From positions 1 to 64,000 of the forward strand of contig JAGBDZ010000019.1 of NCBI GenBank assembly GCA_017937215.1: a DNA stretch of 64,000 nucleotides. The letters run 5' to 3'. This stretch comes from Akkermansia sp. (lineage in GTDB: Bacteria > Verrucomicrobiota > Verrucomicrobiia > Verrucomicrobiales > Akkermansiaceae). The stretch's first letter is position 1; every line of letters begins with the position of its first letter. A program made the position numbers and the translations under genes. Below are positions 21,894 through 30,024 of the stretch, one piece after another. The notes beneath the pieces were generated by a model, which was not told the DNA's origin, did no database searches, and saw only the letters and a list, made by a program, of their open reading frames with translations.

Positions 21894-24782
21894 ATGGAGT
21901 ACGAGACAGAGCCCCAGATGCCCCGCCGGGCAGAGAGAACATGGCCCACCCGAGTGACAGGCATCTGCCTTGTTTCGGTGGCTGTGTTGCTGGTTATCAG
22001 TCTCTTGAGCTATAAGCATGGCGAGATGGGGTGGGATTTTCTGAACCCCACCGGCGGTGTCCGGGCAGAGGAAGCTCCGTGCACTAACTGGCTGGGACTG
22101 GTCGGTCTGTATCTCGCGGGGCTCTGCAACTGGTTTCTGGGTGCCGCCTCGCTTTATGCGCTGGCCTTGCTGATTATTTTTTCGGCAGGCCTGGCTATCT
22201 GGCCGCGTCGGCCGTATGTGCTGCAACTGGTGGCCATGTTCTGTCTGGTGATTTTTGCCTGCGCCATACTGGCATTGCAGCCTTGGTTTTTGAGCGGTTG
22301 GCAGCGTGCACATAATTTGTATTCAGTGGGTGGTCTGCTGGGCTATCTGGACGGTTGTTGCGTAGTGGAGCCGCTCCTCGGCACCCGCTGGTCGCTGGTG
22401 GTTTTCCTGTTGCTGCACGCAACAGCCCTGATTTATTTTGCGCGTTTTACCTTTATTCAGTTCTGGCGCGATGCGTGGTACGACATAGTTGACTTGTGGT
22501 GCCGCTGGCGTGAAAATCGCGCGATGAACCGCGAGCGTCGTCGCGAGGAGCGCGAACAGCGACTTCGAGAGCGTCAGGAACAACTTGAACGCGAGCTTGC
22601 TGCGGCTCAGGCGGCCGCAGCAGCAGATGCAGAGGTGGCGGCAGTGGAAGCACGGCGGGCCGCCGGGCGGAATGAGGATTATCTGTTCCCGGAGGAACAG
22701 CCCACCCCGCTGCCCAGCCGCAAGCGCTCAGCCCTTGACAACCGCCGCCAGGTAGAGGCCGCCTATGAAGAGCCGGATTACCCGCCGTTGCAGTCGTTCG
22801 AACAGCAGATGGCGGAAAGCCGTCGCCGCGAGGCACAGCGTGTGGAAACGCAGCGCCCGCCCACGGGACGCGGCCGCCAGTATGCCCCCTCCAGCAACCG
22901 CTCCAACCTGCTGGACCTCATGGCCCCGGTCGAAGAGGAGATTGCCTTGCGCAATGCCCCCGGGGCCGATGTGGAACCCGCGCCCCAGCCCCGCCGCAGT
23001 ACCGTGAATCCCCGCCTGCAGCAGCAGGTGGACCGTCGCATGGGCGTGCGTACGCCAGAGCCGGCACCCAAGCCCGCTCCGAAATCTGCAAGCCACCCTG
23101 CAGCCCCGGCACCGGCATCCAGGGTGAAGACACCGCCTCCCTCTGCAGTGCGCGACAAGAAGGATACCCGCGTGCAATACGAGGATTACCCGCTGCCGCC
23201 GTATGATTTGCTGAAGTTTGAGCCGGTGTCGCAGGAACTGACGGCGGCATCTCAGCGTGAGATGATGGAGATGCAGCAGCGCATCATCGACACGATGGAA
23301 ACCTTCAAGATTTCTGTGGTTCCCGGCGATATCACCCGAGGCCCCAGTATCACCCGCTACGAGTTCTTCCCGCCGCGAGGTCTGCGAGTGAATCGCATTG
23401 CCGCGCTGGATAAGGATATCATGATGGCGACCAGCTCGAAATCGGTGAACATTCTGGCCCCGATTCCCGGCAAGAATACCGTGGGTATCGAGCTGGAGAA
23501 TGCGCAGAAGTCGCCGGTGTACCTGCGTGAGTTGCTGCAGTCAGACAATTTCAACAACTCCAAGCTTCGCATTCCGGTAGCGCTGGGCAAGGATGTGTAT
23601 GGCAACGCCGTCATCGGCGACCTGGCCGCCATGCCGCATACCTTGGTGGCCGGTACCACTGGTTCCGGTAAGTCCGTGTGTATCAACAGCATGATTCTTT
23701 CCATGCTGTACAAGTTCCGCCCGGAGGAACTCAAACTCATTCTGGTGGACCCCAAGGTGGTGGAAATGCAGCCTTACCGCAAGTTGCCGCACCTCATCTG
23801 CCCGGTGGTTACGCAACCCGGCCGCGTGATTGGCGCCTTGCGCTGGGCTGTGAATGAGATGGAACGCCGCTACCGTCTGTTCAGCCAGGTGGGTGTGCGT
23901 AATTTCGAGGACTTCAATAACCGTGAGGACGACGGCCCCATGGATGAGCCGGAGGAGGAAGTGGATGCCCCCATCGACTATGCCGCCATCGAGGCCATGG
24001 CCAGTGAGATTGAGCGCCAGGCAGAGGATGAAGTGGCGCTCTCCAAGGAAGAGGAGCAGGACGAATTCGACTTCAATGACCCCGAGCCGATTCCGCTCAA
24101 ACTGCCCTACATCGTCATTATCATCGATGAGCTGGCTGACCTCATGATGGTGGTGAAGGAGGACCTGGAAACCTACATTGCCCGCCTCACGCAGAAGGCC
24201 CGCGCCGCCGGTATTCACCTGGTGGCCGCTACGCAGACCCCGCGTGCCAATGTGGTTACCGGTACCATCAAGGCCAATATTCCCAGCCGTATTGCGTTCC
24301 GCGTGGCCAGTCCGCTTGATTCCCGCATCATTCTCGATACCGCTGGTGCCGAAAACCTGCTGGGCAAGGGCGACAGCCTCTTCCTGCCGCCCGGCGGCAT
24401 CACCAAGATGACCCGCGTGCAGGGCGCTTTCGTGAGCGATGCGGAAATTGCCAAAATCATTGCCCACTGCGCCGCCCACGCCAAGCAGAAGTTTGAGCAG
24501 GGCGTGGCCGCGGAAATGGACAATGCCGAAGGTGGTTCCCCGAATGCCGATAACGGCGGTCGCATCGGTACCAAGAACATGAATGACGAGGATTCCGAGC
24601 TTTACACCCGCTGCGTGCAGCTGGTGGTGACGGAGCGGAAGGCCAGCACCTCCCTTCTGCAGCGCCGTTTCAGCATCGGCTACGGTCGCGCAGCCAAGAT
24701 TATGGATATGATGGAGGAGAACGGCGTCATCTCGGCGCCCTCCGGTGCCACTCGTGCCCGCGAAGTATTGGTGGATGCGTAA
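21894..24782 (+). CDS. ftsK: DNA translocase FtsK
   Basis: 962 residues. Four hydrophobic N-terminal segments (to about residue 190) anchor it at the septum. A charged helical, then Pro/Ala-rich linker spans about 200-435. The motor domain follows, with Walker A AGTTGSGKS (about 585) and Walker B IVIIIDELADLM (about 740). The C-terminal gamma domain (SELYTRCVQLVVTERKAST..., last 65 residues) is the winged-helix that reads polar DNA sequences and contacts the Xer recombinase. Between the two Walker motifs is an unusually long acidic insert (about residues 680-735, many Glu/Asp). FtsK pumps chromosomes and triggers dimer resolution. The recombinase gene starts 32 bp downstream. Confidence 0.95.
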   Translation: MEYETEPQMPRRAERTWPTRVTGICLVSVAVLLVISLLSYKHGEMGWDFLNPTGGVRAEEAPCTNWLGLVGLYLAGLCNWFLGAASLYALALLIIFSAGLAIWPRRPYVLQLVAMFCLVIFACAILALQPWFLSGWQRAHNLYSVGGLLGYLDGCCVVEPLLGTRWSLVVFLLLHATALIYFARFTFIQFWRDAWYDIVDLWCRWRENRAMNRERRREEREQRLRERQEQLERELAAAQAAAAADAEVAAVEARRAAGRNEDYLFPEEQPTPLPSRKRSALDNRRQVEAAYEEPDYPPLQSFEQQMAESRRREAQRVETQRPPTGRGRQYAPSSNRSNLLDLMAPVEEEIALRNAPGADVEPAPQPRRSTVNPRLQQQVDRRMGVRTPEPAPKPAPKSASHPAAPAPASRVKTPPPSAVRDKKDTRVQYEDYPLPPYDLLKFEPVSQELTAASQREMMEMQQRIIDTMETFKISVVPGDITRGPSITRYEFFPPRGLRVNRIAALDKDIMMATSSKSVNILAPIPGKNTVGIELENAQKSPVYLRELLQSDNFNNSKLRIPVALGKDVYGNAVIGDLAAMPHTLVAGTTGSGKSVCINSMILSMLYKFRPEELKLILVDPKVVEMQPYRKLPHLICPVVTQPGRVIGALRWAVNEMERRYRLFSQVGVRNFEDFNNREDDGPMDEPEEEVDAPIDYAAIEAMASEIERQAEDEVALSKEEEQDEFDFNDPEPIPLKLPYIVIIIDELADLMMVVKEDLETYIARLTQKARAAGIHLVAATQTPRANVVTGTIKANIPSRIAFRVASPLDSRIILDTAGAENLLGKGDSLFLPPGGITKMTRVQGAFVSDAEIAKIIAHCAAHAKQKFEQGVAAEMDNAEGGSPNADNGGRIGTKNMNDEDSELYTRCVQLVVTERKASTSLLQRRFSIGYGRAAKIMDMMEENGVISAPSGATRAREVLVDA

Positions 24783-24814
24783 AACACCTGAATCGCAAGT
24801 GAGTTACTGCCGTT

Positions 24815-25735
24815 ATGCCCCGGGAAACAGAGCTTGATTCGGTGGCCTTCCGCTTTCTGGAATACCTGGAGACGGAGCGCAATGCGTCGCCTCGTACGGT
24901 AGAGGCGTATCACCGCTCGCTGGTTCTCTTCCGCCGCTGGGCCGGAGAGCAGTTTGCCGCATGGGAGCTGTGCGAGGCTGATATTTTCCGCTCCTGGCTC
25001 TACGAAGCACTGAATGAAGAACTGAAACCCGCTACTATCCGGCTGCGTTTTGCAGCTCTGCGTTCATTTTACGAATATCTGATGCGCCGCGAGGGACTGC
25101 AGGCCAGCCCGCTGGCGGAGGTGACGCTGCCGCGCGCATCGCAGAGCCTTCCGGTGCATCTCTCGCTGCACCAGATGGAGGAACTGCTGTCCTTGCCGCT
25201 GCGTCTGCCGTCTGACAAGAAGAGCCCGCCCTGGCTGCCGTACCGCGATGCGGCAATTCTTGAGCTCTTCTATTCCTGTGGCATGCGACTCAGCGAGCTC
25301 GTGGGGCTGAATGCTGATTCTCTGCGCCCGGGTGAAAACTGTATCCGTGTGCTGGGAAAGGGGCGCAAACTGCGTCTGGTGCCGGTGGGGGATTATGCAC
25401 GCGAGGCCGTGGAGCGCTACCGCGAAATGGCCGGTGTGCAGGGGGATGAACCGCTGTTCATCAGTCGTCTGGGTCGTCGCATGAGTTGCCGCAGCGTGCA
25501 GCTCATGCTGGATAAATACCTGCAGAGCTCGGATTTACCTTTCCATATTTCGCCGCACAAACTGCGGCATACCTTTGCCACGCACCTGCTGGATGCCGGT
25601 GCCGACTTGCGCGCTGTGCAGGAATTGCTGGGCCATAGTTCTCTGGCTACCACCCAGATATACACCCACGTGACCAAGACCCGAATGCAACAGGTTTATC
25701 GCCAGTCTCATCCCCGCGCCGGCTGGGAGGATTGA
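24815..25735 (+). CDS. Tyrosine recombinase XerC/XerD
   Basis: 306 residues, normal for Xer recombinases. The N-terminal SAM-like DNA-binding domain (about 1-110) is followed by the catalytic domain, with Arg in [11 protein letters not shown], Lys in [10 protein letters not shown], the [15 protein letters not shown] box, and [17 protein letters not shown] carrying the second His and the catalytic Tyr. It resolves chromosome dimers at dif together with FtsK. Position directly after ftsK supports that role. Only one Xer gene is in the window, so XerC and XerD cannot be told apart. The stop codon abuts a fragment of the MITE-like element. Confidence 0.92.
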   Translation: MPRETELDSVAFRFLEYLETERNASPRTVEAYHRSLVLFRRWAGEQFAAWELCEADIFRSWLYEALNEELKPATIRLRFAALRSFYEYLMRREGLQASPLAEVTLPRASQSLPVHLSLHQMEELLSLPLRLPSDKKSPPWLPYRDAAILELFYSCGMRLSELVGLNADSLRPGENCIRVLGKGRKLRLVPVGDYAREAVERYREMAGVQGDEPLFISRLGRRMSCRSVQLMLDKYLQSSDLPFHISPHKLRHTFATHLLDAGADLRAVQELLGHSSLATTQIYTHVTKTRMQQVYRQSHPRAGWED

Positions 25736-25813
25736 GCTCGATAAATTCCAACTTGTCGGGTTGCTTTCTCAAAATTTGGGACATGTGTGGGGCTCAGGTC
25801 TTCAGTCCCGATG
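25735..25813. repeat. Remnant of MITE-like element
   Basis: GAGCTCGATAAATTCCAACTTGT is followed by CTCAAAATTTGGGACATGTGT, which matches the right end of the elements (CTCAAACTTTGGGACACGTGT in copies C and D). Then comes a half REP (GTCTTCAGTCCCGATGAA). The fragment begins at the xer stop codon and lies between it and the convergent minus-strand gene. Confidence 0.6.
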
Positions 25814-25827
25814 AATCCTTCCCGGTA

Positions 25828-26721
25828 TCATTGCGGAATTGCGTCTACGTACTCCCTGATTCCAGTGGTGGGGAAGCGCAGGTCGTTGCGCTGGAATGGG
25901 CGCAGGTGCTTCACGGCGCGCTCGCGTGTGCCGAAGAGTTGCTCCGGGGTCAGGCGCTGGGCGGCAGGTACATCGAGTTTGTTTTGCAACACAAAGAGCA
26001 GACAGCGCAGGGATGGGGAGCGGTGGCGCTCTTCTTCATAGAGCCGGCGGCCCAGCTCCCAGGCTTCCTGCTCACGGCCACGGATGCGGCAGAGATTGTA
26101 GAATTCCCAGCGCTTGTACATGGGCGAGGCGCCCAGCTCCACAGCGCGGCGGTAATCCTCCACGGCTCGGGTGAAATTGGTGCGGCGGGCCAGGTCTTCG
26201 TCAAAGCCACCCATTTCCAGCCAGAGCAGGGCATTCTGCGGGTTGTTGGCGATACCCTCCTGCAGGAAAGCTTCGGCGGTGTCCAGGTACTCTTTGCTGA
26301 GTACGGCGCGCTGGTGGGTATCCAGCATGTCGCTCTGGTTTACCCAGGCCACGGCATTCTTGGCCATGTCGCGGGCGGCTCGAATCCAGTAATTTACGCG
26401 ATGGGGACACAGGGTGGTAATCTGTTCCCAGCGGCGGCGGGCGCGGGGCCAGTCCTGCTGCAGCCAGGCATTAGTGGCATCCACGCAGAGCATTTCTGCG
26501 GCAAAGGTGCGTAAGCCTCCTAACCCGAACAGGGCCAGTTGCTGGGAGAGTGCATCGGTGCGTTCAAAATCAGGGGCGGGCAGTTTCAGGTGCGCCTCGC
26601 TTTCCTGCTGCTGCAAGTGTTTTCGCAGCGGTTGCAGTCCCCAGCCGACTGCTGCCAGCAGGAGCAGGGCTCCGATGTAGCGGAGCCCCTGGCGCAAAGG
26701 ACTGGCCGGGTTGAGCGTCAT
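25828..26721 (-). CDS. Membrane-anchored TPR-like protein
   Basis: 297 residues. An N-terminal membrane anchor (LRYIGALLLLAAVGWGLQPL, about 13-32) is followed by a helical domain with tetratricopeptide-like spacing (WLQQDWPRARRRWEQITTLCPH, EYLDTAEAFLQEGIANNPQNALLWLEMG, RAVEDYRRAVELGASP). TPR domains bind partner proteins, so this is probably an envelope scaffold or assembly factor. Its ATG overlaps the panE stop codon (ATGA at 26718-26721), showing translational coupling, though no functional link to pantothenate synthesis is evident. The repeat count is estimated by eye. Confidence 0.7.
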   Translation of the reverse strand: MTLNPASPLRQGLRYIGALLLLAAVGWGLQPLRKHLQQQESEAHLKLPAPDFERTDALSQQLALFGLGGLRTFAAEMLCVDATNAWLQQDWPRARRRWEQITTLCPHRVNYWIRAARDMAKNAVAWVNQSDMLDTHQRAVLSKEYLDTAEAFLQEGIANNPQNALLWLEMGGFDEDLARRTNFTRAVEDYRRAVELGASPMYKRWEFYNLCRIRGREQEAWELGRRLYEEERHRSPSLRCLLFVLQNKLDVPAAQRLTPEQLFGTRERAVKHLRPFQRNDLRFPTTGIREYVDAIPQ

Positions 26722-27635
26722 GCCAGGTTGAGTCGGGCGCGTATATCGGCTGCCAGTTTATCCCAGTGCGGAACTTCGGCACCGGCGGCGTGGGCTCGTT
26801 CCAAGGTGCGGCCCCAGATGGCATCGTACTCCACCGGGCGGCCGCGCAGGTAATCCACCGCGCTGCTGGGGATGAATTCGCCCATGATGCGAGTGCGTTC
26901 CATCTGGCGGTGCACGATATCCAGGGGCAGGGGAAATCCTCGTTTTTCTGCCGCGAGGCACACTTCCTCCATAATGGCGCGGGCTCGTTCATCCTCGCCC
27001 GGCAGCGTGAAGAGCTTTTTCACACTGATGCCGCCGTGGGCCACACAGAGGCCGTTGAAGGGGATATTCCATGAAAGCTTGCACCACTGAATCTGCTCAG
27101 CGTGATCGAAGGCCGTGGAAACGATGCGGGCCTGCTCAAACATGGCGGCAAACTCTCTGGCTCGGGCAGAACCGGCTGCGGAGCTCACAAAGGGGGCAAA
27201 TTGGATGTCTCCCCCTTCCAGATGGCGGATTTTGCCGGGTTCATCCATCATGCAGCAAACGAAGCAAAGACCGATGTAGACCCGCTCTGCCGGCACAAAG
27301 GCAGAGATGGCCTCGGCATTGCCCATACCGTTCTGGAACGTGAGCACCTCGGTGTCATTGCCCACCAGGGCAGGCAGGTAGTCAGCCAGCTGGTCATTGC
27401 AGGTCGTTTTCCAGCAGACAATCACCAGGTCAACCGGGCCGCATTCTTCCGCCTTGCGGCACACCTGCACCTGCGGCAGGTGAATATCGCCGTGCACGCT
27501 TTCTACATGCAGTCCTTCGGCGCGCAGCGGTTCAAACACCGAGCGTCCGATGAAGCACACCTCGTGCCCGGCTTCGGCCAGGCGTGCGCCGTAGTAGCAT
27601 CCCAGCGCACCTGCTCCCAATATGGCGGTTTTCAT
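26718..27635 (-). CDS. panE: 2-dehydropantoate 2-reductase (ketopantoate reductase)
   Basis: 305 residues from ATG 27635. It reduces 2-dehydropantoate with NADPH in pantothenate and coenzyme A synthesis. The N-terminal Rossmann motif (ILGAGALGCYYGARLAEAG) is the family signature. The later Lys in 'CKLSWNIPFNGLC' and the C-terminal helical domain fit ApbA/PanE. Paralogues acting on other 2-keto acids cannot be excluded. An ATG at 27641 exists but directly abuts the -10 box, so the second ATG is the likelier start. The stop overlaps the next gene. Confidence 0.85.
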   Translation of the reverse strand: MKTAILGAGALGCYYGARLAEAGHEVCFIGRSVFEPLRAEGLHVESVHGDIHLPQVQVCRKAEECGPVDLVIVCWKTTCNDQLADYLPALVGNDTEVLTFQNGMGNAEAISAFVPAERVYIGLCFVCCMMDEPGKIRHLEGGDIQFAPFVSSAAGSARAREFAAMFEQARIVSTAFDHAEQIQWCKLSWNIPFNGLCVAHGGISVKKLFTLPGEDERARAIMEEVCLAAEKRGFPLPLDIVHRQMERTRIMGEFIPSSAVDYLRGRPVEYDAIWGRTLERAHAAGAEVPHWDKLAADIRARLNLA

Positions 27636-27641
27636 GCCCAT

Positions 27642-27670
27642 AGACTAGCATTTACGGCACTTTTTGGCAA
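27642..27670 (-). promoter_or_regulatory. Leaderless-type promoter of panE
   Basis: On the minus strand TTGCCA (27665-27670), 17-bp spacer, TAGTCT (27642-27647), then 6 bp (ATGGGC) to the ATG at 27635. This places transcription start at or beside that ATG. Confidence 0.55.
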
Positions 27671-27792
27671 CAAAAAAGCCAGTACACACACTTTTGCCTT
27701 GCATTCTGCGGGTAAAAACAGTATTTAAGAATCACTTATATCAACCCGGGCGGGCCTGTATGCCTGCCCTACAAACACACAACAGAACCACC

Positions 27793-27924
27793 ATGGGTCA
27801 ACAACATCGTAAGGAGACGAAGCGTCGCCGCCGCACCGCTTACATCAAGCGCCAGAAGGAAATCGCCAAGAACAGCAAGAACACTGCACCTGTTCAGATG
27901 GCCAAGAAGATTTCCAAGGACTAA
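27793..27924 (+). CDS. Small very basic protein (43 aa)
   Basis: 43 residues, about half Lys/Arg, starting MGQQHRKETKRRRRTAYIKR. The composition is that of a ribosome-associated or RNA-binding small protein. I recall comparable tiny basic proteins in Verrucomicrobia, but the match is from memory. It has a strong dedicated terminator 28 bp after its stop, typical of a highly expressed single gene. No clear Shine-Dalgarno sequence; the upstream AACAGAACCACC is A/C-rich. Function not established. Confidence 0.7.
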   Translation: MGQQHRKETKRRRRTAYIKRQKEIAKNSKNTAPVQMAKKISKD

Positions 27925-27951
27925 TAAACGTCTCTGATTAAACTGACTTTA

Positions 27952-27990
27952 AAACCGGCTCCTTTTCCTGACTGGGAAAGGAGCCGGTTT
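27952..27990 (+). terminator. Strong Rho-independent terminator
   Basis: A near-perfect 17-bp stem (AAACCGGCTCCTTTTCC against GGAAAGGAGCCGGTTT) with a short loop. Confidence 0.9.
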
Positions 27991-28040
27991 CGGTATATCT
28001 ATTAACCATATATCAGCGATTGTGGCGTGTAATTGCTGTG

Positions 28041-28069
28041 TTGACGCGTGGCCTTACCTGTGATACGCT
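28041..28069 (+). promoter_or_regulatory. Sigma70-like promoter
   Basis: TTGACG (28041-28046), 17-bp spacer, TACGCT (28064-28069), 9 bp before the ATG at 28079, giving an almost leaderless message. Confidence 0.6.
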
Positions 28070-28078
28070 GTGCGTGGT

Positions 28079-28639
28079 ATGAAACATCTTTTCACTACAC
28101 TTGCTCTGCTGGTTGGCCTTTGTGTGTGGGCAATGCCCCAGGTACAGGCTGATGACGATGCTCCTGTTGCCACAAAGAAAGCAGGCAAGAAGAACGGAAA
28201 AAAGAAGAAAGCGACCGGCAAGCTGTCGGTTGTGGCCCAGGCTTTGGCTGATGCCGGTTACTTCACTGAAACAGAGGCAAGACCGAAGGCCAGGGTGTAC
28301 ATCTTTATTTGCTCCGCTTCCTGGTGCCCGCCTTGCCGCGCGCTGATGCCCAGGATTGTGGACGAGTACGAGAAGAACATCAAGAAGAATAAGTCTGTTT
28401 CCCTGGTTCTGCTCTGCGCCGACCGCGATGAGGAGGCGGCCAAAAAGTATATTGAGCACTACGAGACCGACATGCCCGGCGTGATGAAGAAGCAGGTGCA
28501 GCTGGAGAATATGCCCAGCACCCCCGGCATCCCCTGGTGCATCTACATGAACGCCAAGGGTGAACTGCTTCACTCAGGCGCCGGTGATAAGGTGCTCCAG
28601 TGGAAGACTCTGATGAAGAGTAAGCCCCAGAAGAACTAA
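28079..28639 (+). CDS. Secreted thioredoxin-like protein
   Basis: 186 residues. A signal peptide (MKHLFTTLALLVGLCVWAM, cleavage near VQA/DD) and a Lys-rich linker (KKAGKKNGKKKKATGK) precede a thioredoxin fold with the active-site motif SASWCPPCRALMP. CPPC with Trp before it is typical of TlpA/ResA-like or thioredoxin-like oxidoreductases working in the periplasm. The cis-Pro equivalent is in 'STPGIPWC'; an extra Cys there is notable. It probably reduces or forms disulfides in exported proteins. It is monocistronic, with promoter before and terminator after. The start is fixed by the promoter, excluding the GTG at 28070. Confidence 0.85.
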   Translation: MKHLFTTLALLVGLCVWAMPQVQADDDAPVATKKAGKKNGKKKKATGKLSVVAQALADAGYFTETEARPKARVYIFICSASWCPPCRALMPRIVDEYEKNIKKNKSVSLVLLCADRDEEAAKKYIEHYETDMPGVMKKQVQLENMPSTPGIPWCIYMNAKGELLHSGAGDKVLQWKTLMKSKPQKN

Positions 28640-28666
28640 GAACGCCAGAAGCCCCACTTTTGCTCA

Positions 28667-28694
28667 AGCCTGCAGCGAATGCTGCGGGCTTTTG
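28667..28694 (+). terminator. Rho-independent terminator
   Basis: A 10-bp stem AGCCTGCAGC/GCTGCGGGCT (one G-T pair) and TTTT. It ends the thioredoxin-like gene and lies directly before the stop of the convergent minus-strand gene. Confidence 0.75.
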
Positions 28695-28949
28695 TCATCG
28701 GTGTCTGCCGTGGTAGTCGTACTCATTCCCACGGTGCTTACCGCGGGTGTCGCGTTGATGGTGTCGACGTTCCCTGTCGCGCTCGCGGCGTTTTTCGGCT
28801 TTCTTCTGCATCTTTTTGTCGTGCTTGTAGTCTCTTATCTGCTTATCGACGTTGATGATGGCATCCAGTGACTCGAAGTTTTCTGCCAAGGCCATGCCAC
28901 CTTTCATTGCGCACGCAAAAAGAACGAACAATGTAAATTTTTTCCACAT
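28695..28949 (-). CDS. Small secreted basic protein
   Basis: 84 residues with a signal peptide (MWKKFTLFVLFACAMKGGMA, cleavage near ALA/EN). The mature part is dominated by Lys, Arg, Asp and His (QKKAEKRRERDRERRHHQRDTRG) and ends in GRHR. It is probably unfolded or binds polyanions such as DNA, LPS or mucin glycans; this is inference from composition. It lies alone between the thioredoxin-like terminator and the GH16 gene. No family recognised. Confidence 0.6.
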   Translation of the reverse strand: MWKKFTLFVLFACAMKGGMALAENFESLDAIINVDKQIRDYKHDKKMQKKAEKRRERDRERRHHQRDTRGKHRGNEYDYHGRHR

Positions 28950-29007
28950 GCAGGTGTGATGAGTTTCCGGACCTTCGCGTGGAAAAACGTATGGAGACCG
29001 GGAGCCC

Positions 29008-29931
29008 TCAGCGTCGTCTGCGGCGGGCGGCCAGGAATGCCAGAGCCCCGAGACTCAAGGTGGCGGTGGCCGGCTCCGGAATGTAGGAATAGACGTGTAC
29101 GTAGTCAACGGTCATGGCGACACCGTTGCCGATATCCCCGATTTCCCCCACCCAGTCACCACCGAGCTGCATATCCAGCAGGAGGTAGTAGGGGTTGTTC
29201 TCCTTGTTGAAGGGCCAGTTAGGGTTGTTCTGTTCCGTCAGCCTGGTCATGGTGGCATTGCCATCCATGAAGAAAGTGACGGCATCCGGAGTCCATTCTA
29301 CGCCATAGGTGTGGTAGGCAGTCTTGTCCTCAACCGAGGTGAAGTAGGCGGTGCTGCCGCCGCTGGCATTCACCGTGCCGGCGGTGGTCTTGTTGCCGCT
29401 GGCGTTGTTGTAATGCAGGGTCTGGTGCACGATTCCTTCGTAGTTGAGGTGTTCCAGGATATCGATTTCACCCGTCTGCGGCCAGGGACCGTTGGTGGGC
29501 ATCATCCAGATGGCCGGCCATGCGCCCTGTGCACAGTCGAACTTGGCGCGCACTTCCACATAGCCGTACTGGAAGGTGAAGGTCTTATCCGTGAAGATGC
29601 CGCCGCAGGCGTAGGTGTCGTTGGCTCCGGTCGGGTCGCTCTGGCTGGTGTAGTCACCGTATTTGCCCCAGAGCGATACGGTGCCATCGCCATTCATGGT
29701 TACAAGCTCATCATCCCGAGACTGGTACTTGCGCCAGTCGGAGACGCCCCAGGAAACGTAATCTATCTTGTTCCATTTACTCGTGTCGAGCACGTTGCCA
29801 TCGAAATCATCACTGAAGACGAGGCCCCAGTCCGGGTTTTTGGTTTGCCAGCCGGTATAATCATCTGCCAGGGTGGCGGAAGTCAGCAGCAGGGCTGCGA
29901 GGGTGGTGAAGAGTTTGTGCGAAGCTGTCAT
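29008..29931 (-). CDS. Secreted glycoside hydrolase family 16 with PEP-CTERM tag
   Basis: 307 residues: signal peptide (LFTTLAALLLTSATLA), GH16 beta-jellyroll domain, and C-terminal PEP-CTERM sorting tag (IPEPATATLSLGALAFLA followed by an Arg-rich end). The catalytic signature GEIDILEHL supplies nucleophile and acid/base Glu with Asp between them (ExDxxE form). GH16 enzymes cut beta-1,3/1,4-glucans, galactans (agarose, carrageenan, porphyran) or O-glycan backbones. 'AWPAIWMMP' preceding the active site is usual. The substrate is not decidable from sequence; a host mucin or dietary or seaweed glycan is plausible. The tag implies exosortase-dependent surface attachment. Confidence 0.92.
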   Translation of the reverse strand: MTASHKLFTTLAALLLTSATLADDYTGWQTKNPDWGLVFSDDFDGNVLDTSKWNKIDYVSWGVSDWRKYQSRDDELVTMNGDGTVSLWGKYGDYTSQSDPTGANDTYACGGIFTDKTFTFQYGYVEVRAKFDCAQGAWPAIWMMPTNGPWPQTGEIDILEHLNYEGIVHQTLHYNNASGNKTTAGTVNASGGSTAYFTSVEDKTAYHTYGVEWTPDAVTFFMDGNATMTRLTEQNNPNWPFNKENNPYYLLLDMQLGGDWVGEIGDIGNGVAMTVDYVHVYSYIPEPATATLSLGALAFLAARRRRR

Positions 29932-30024
29932 GTAGGTGTGCGTGGTTGTTGCATATCCTGTTTATACCATTTCTGCAACTCCCGCAACCTAACTCGGTAA
30001 TTGTTGTATTGTGTTTCGTCTAAC

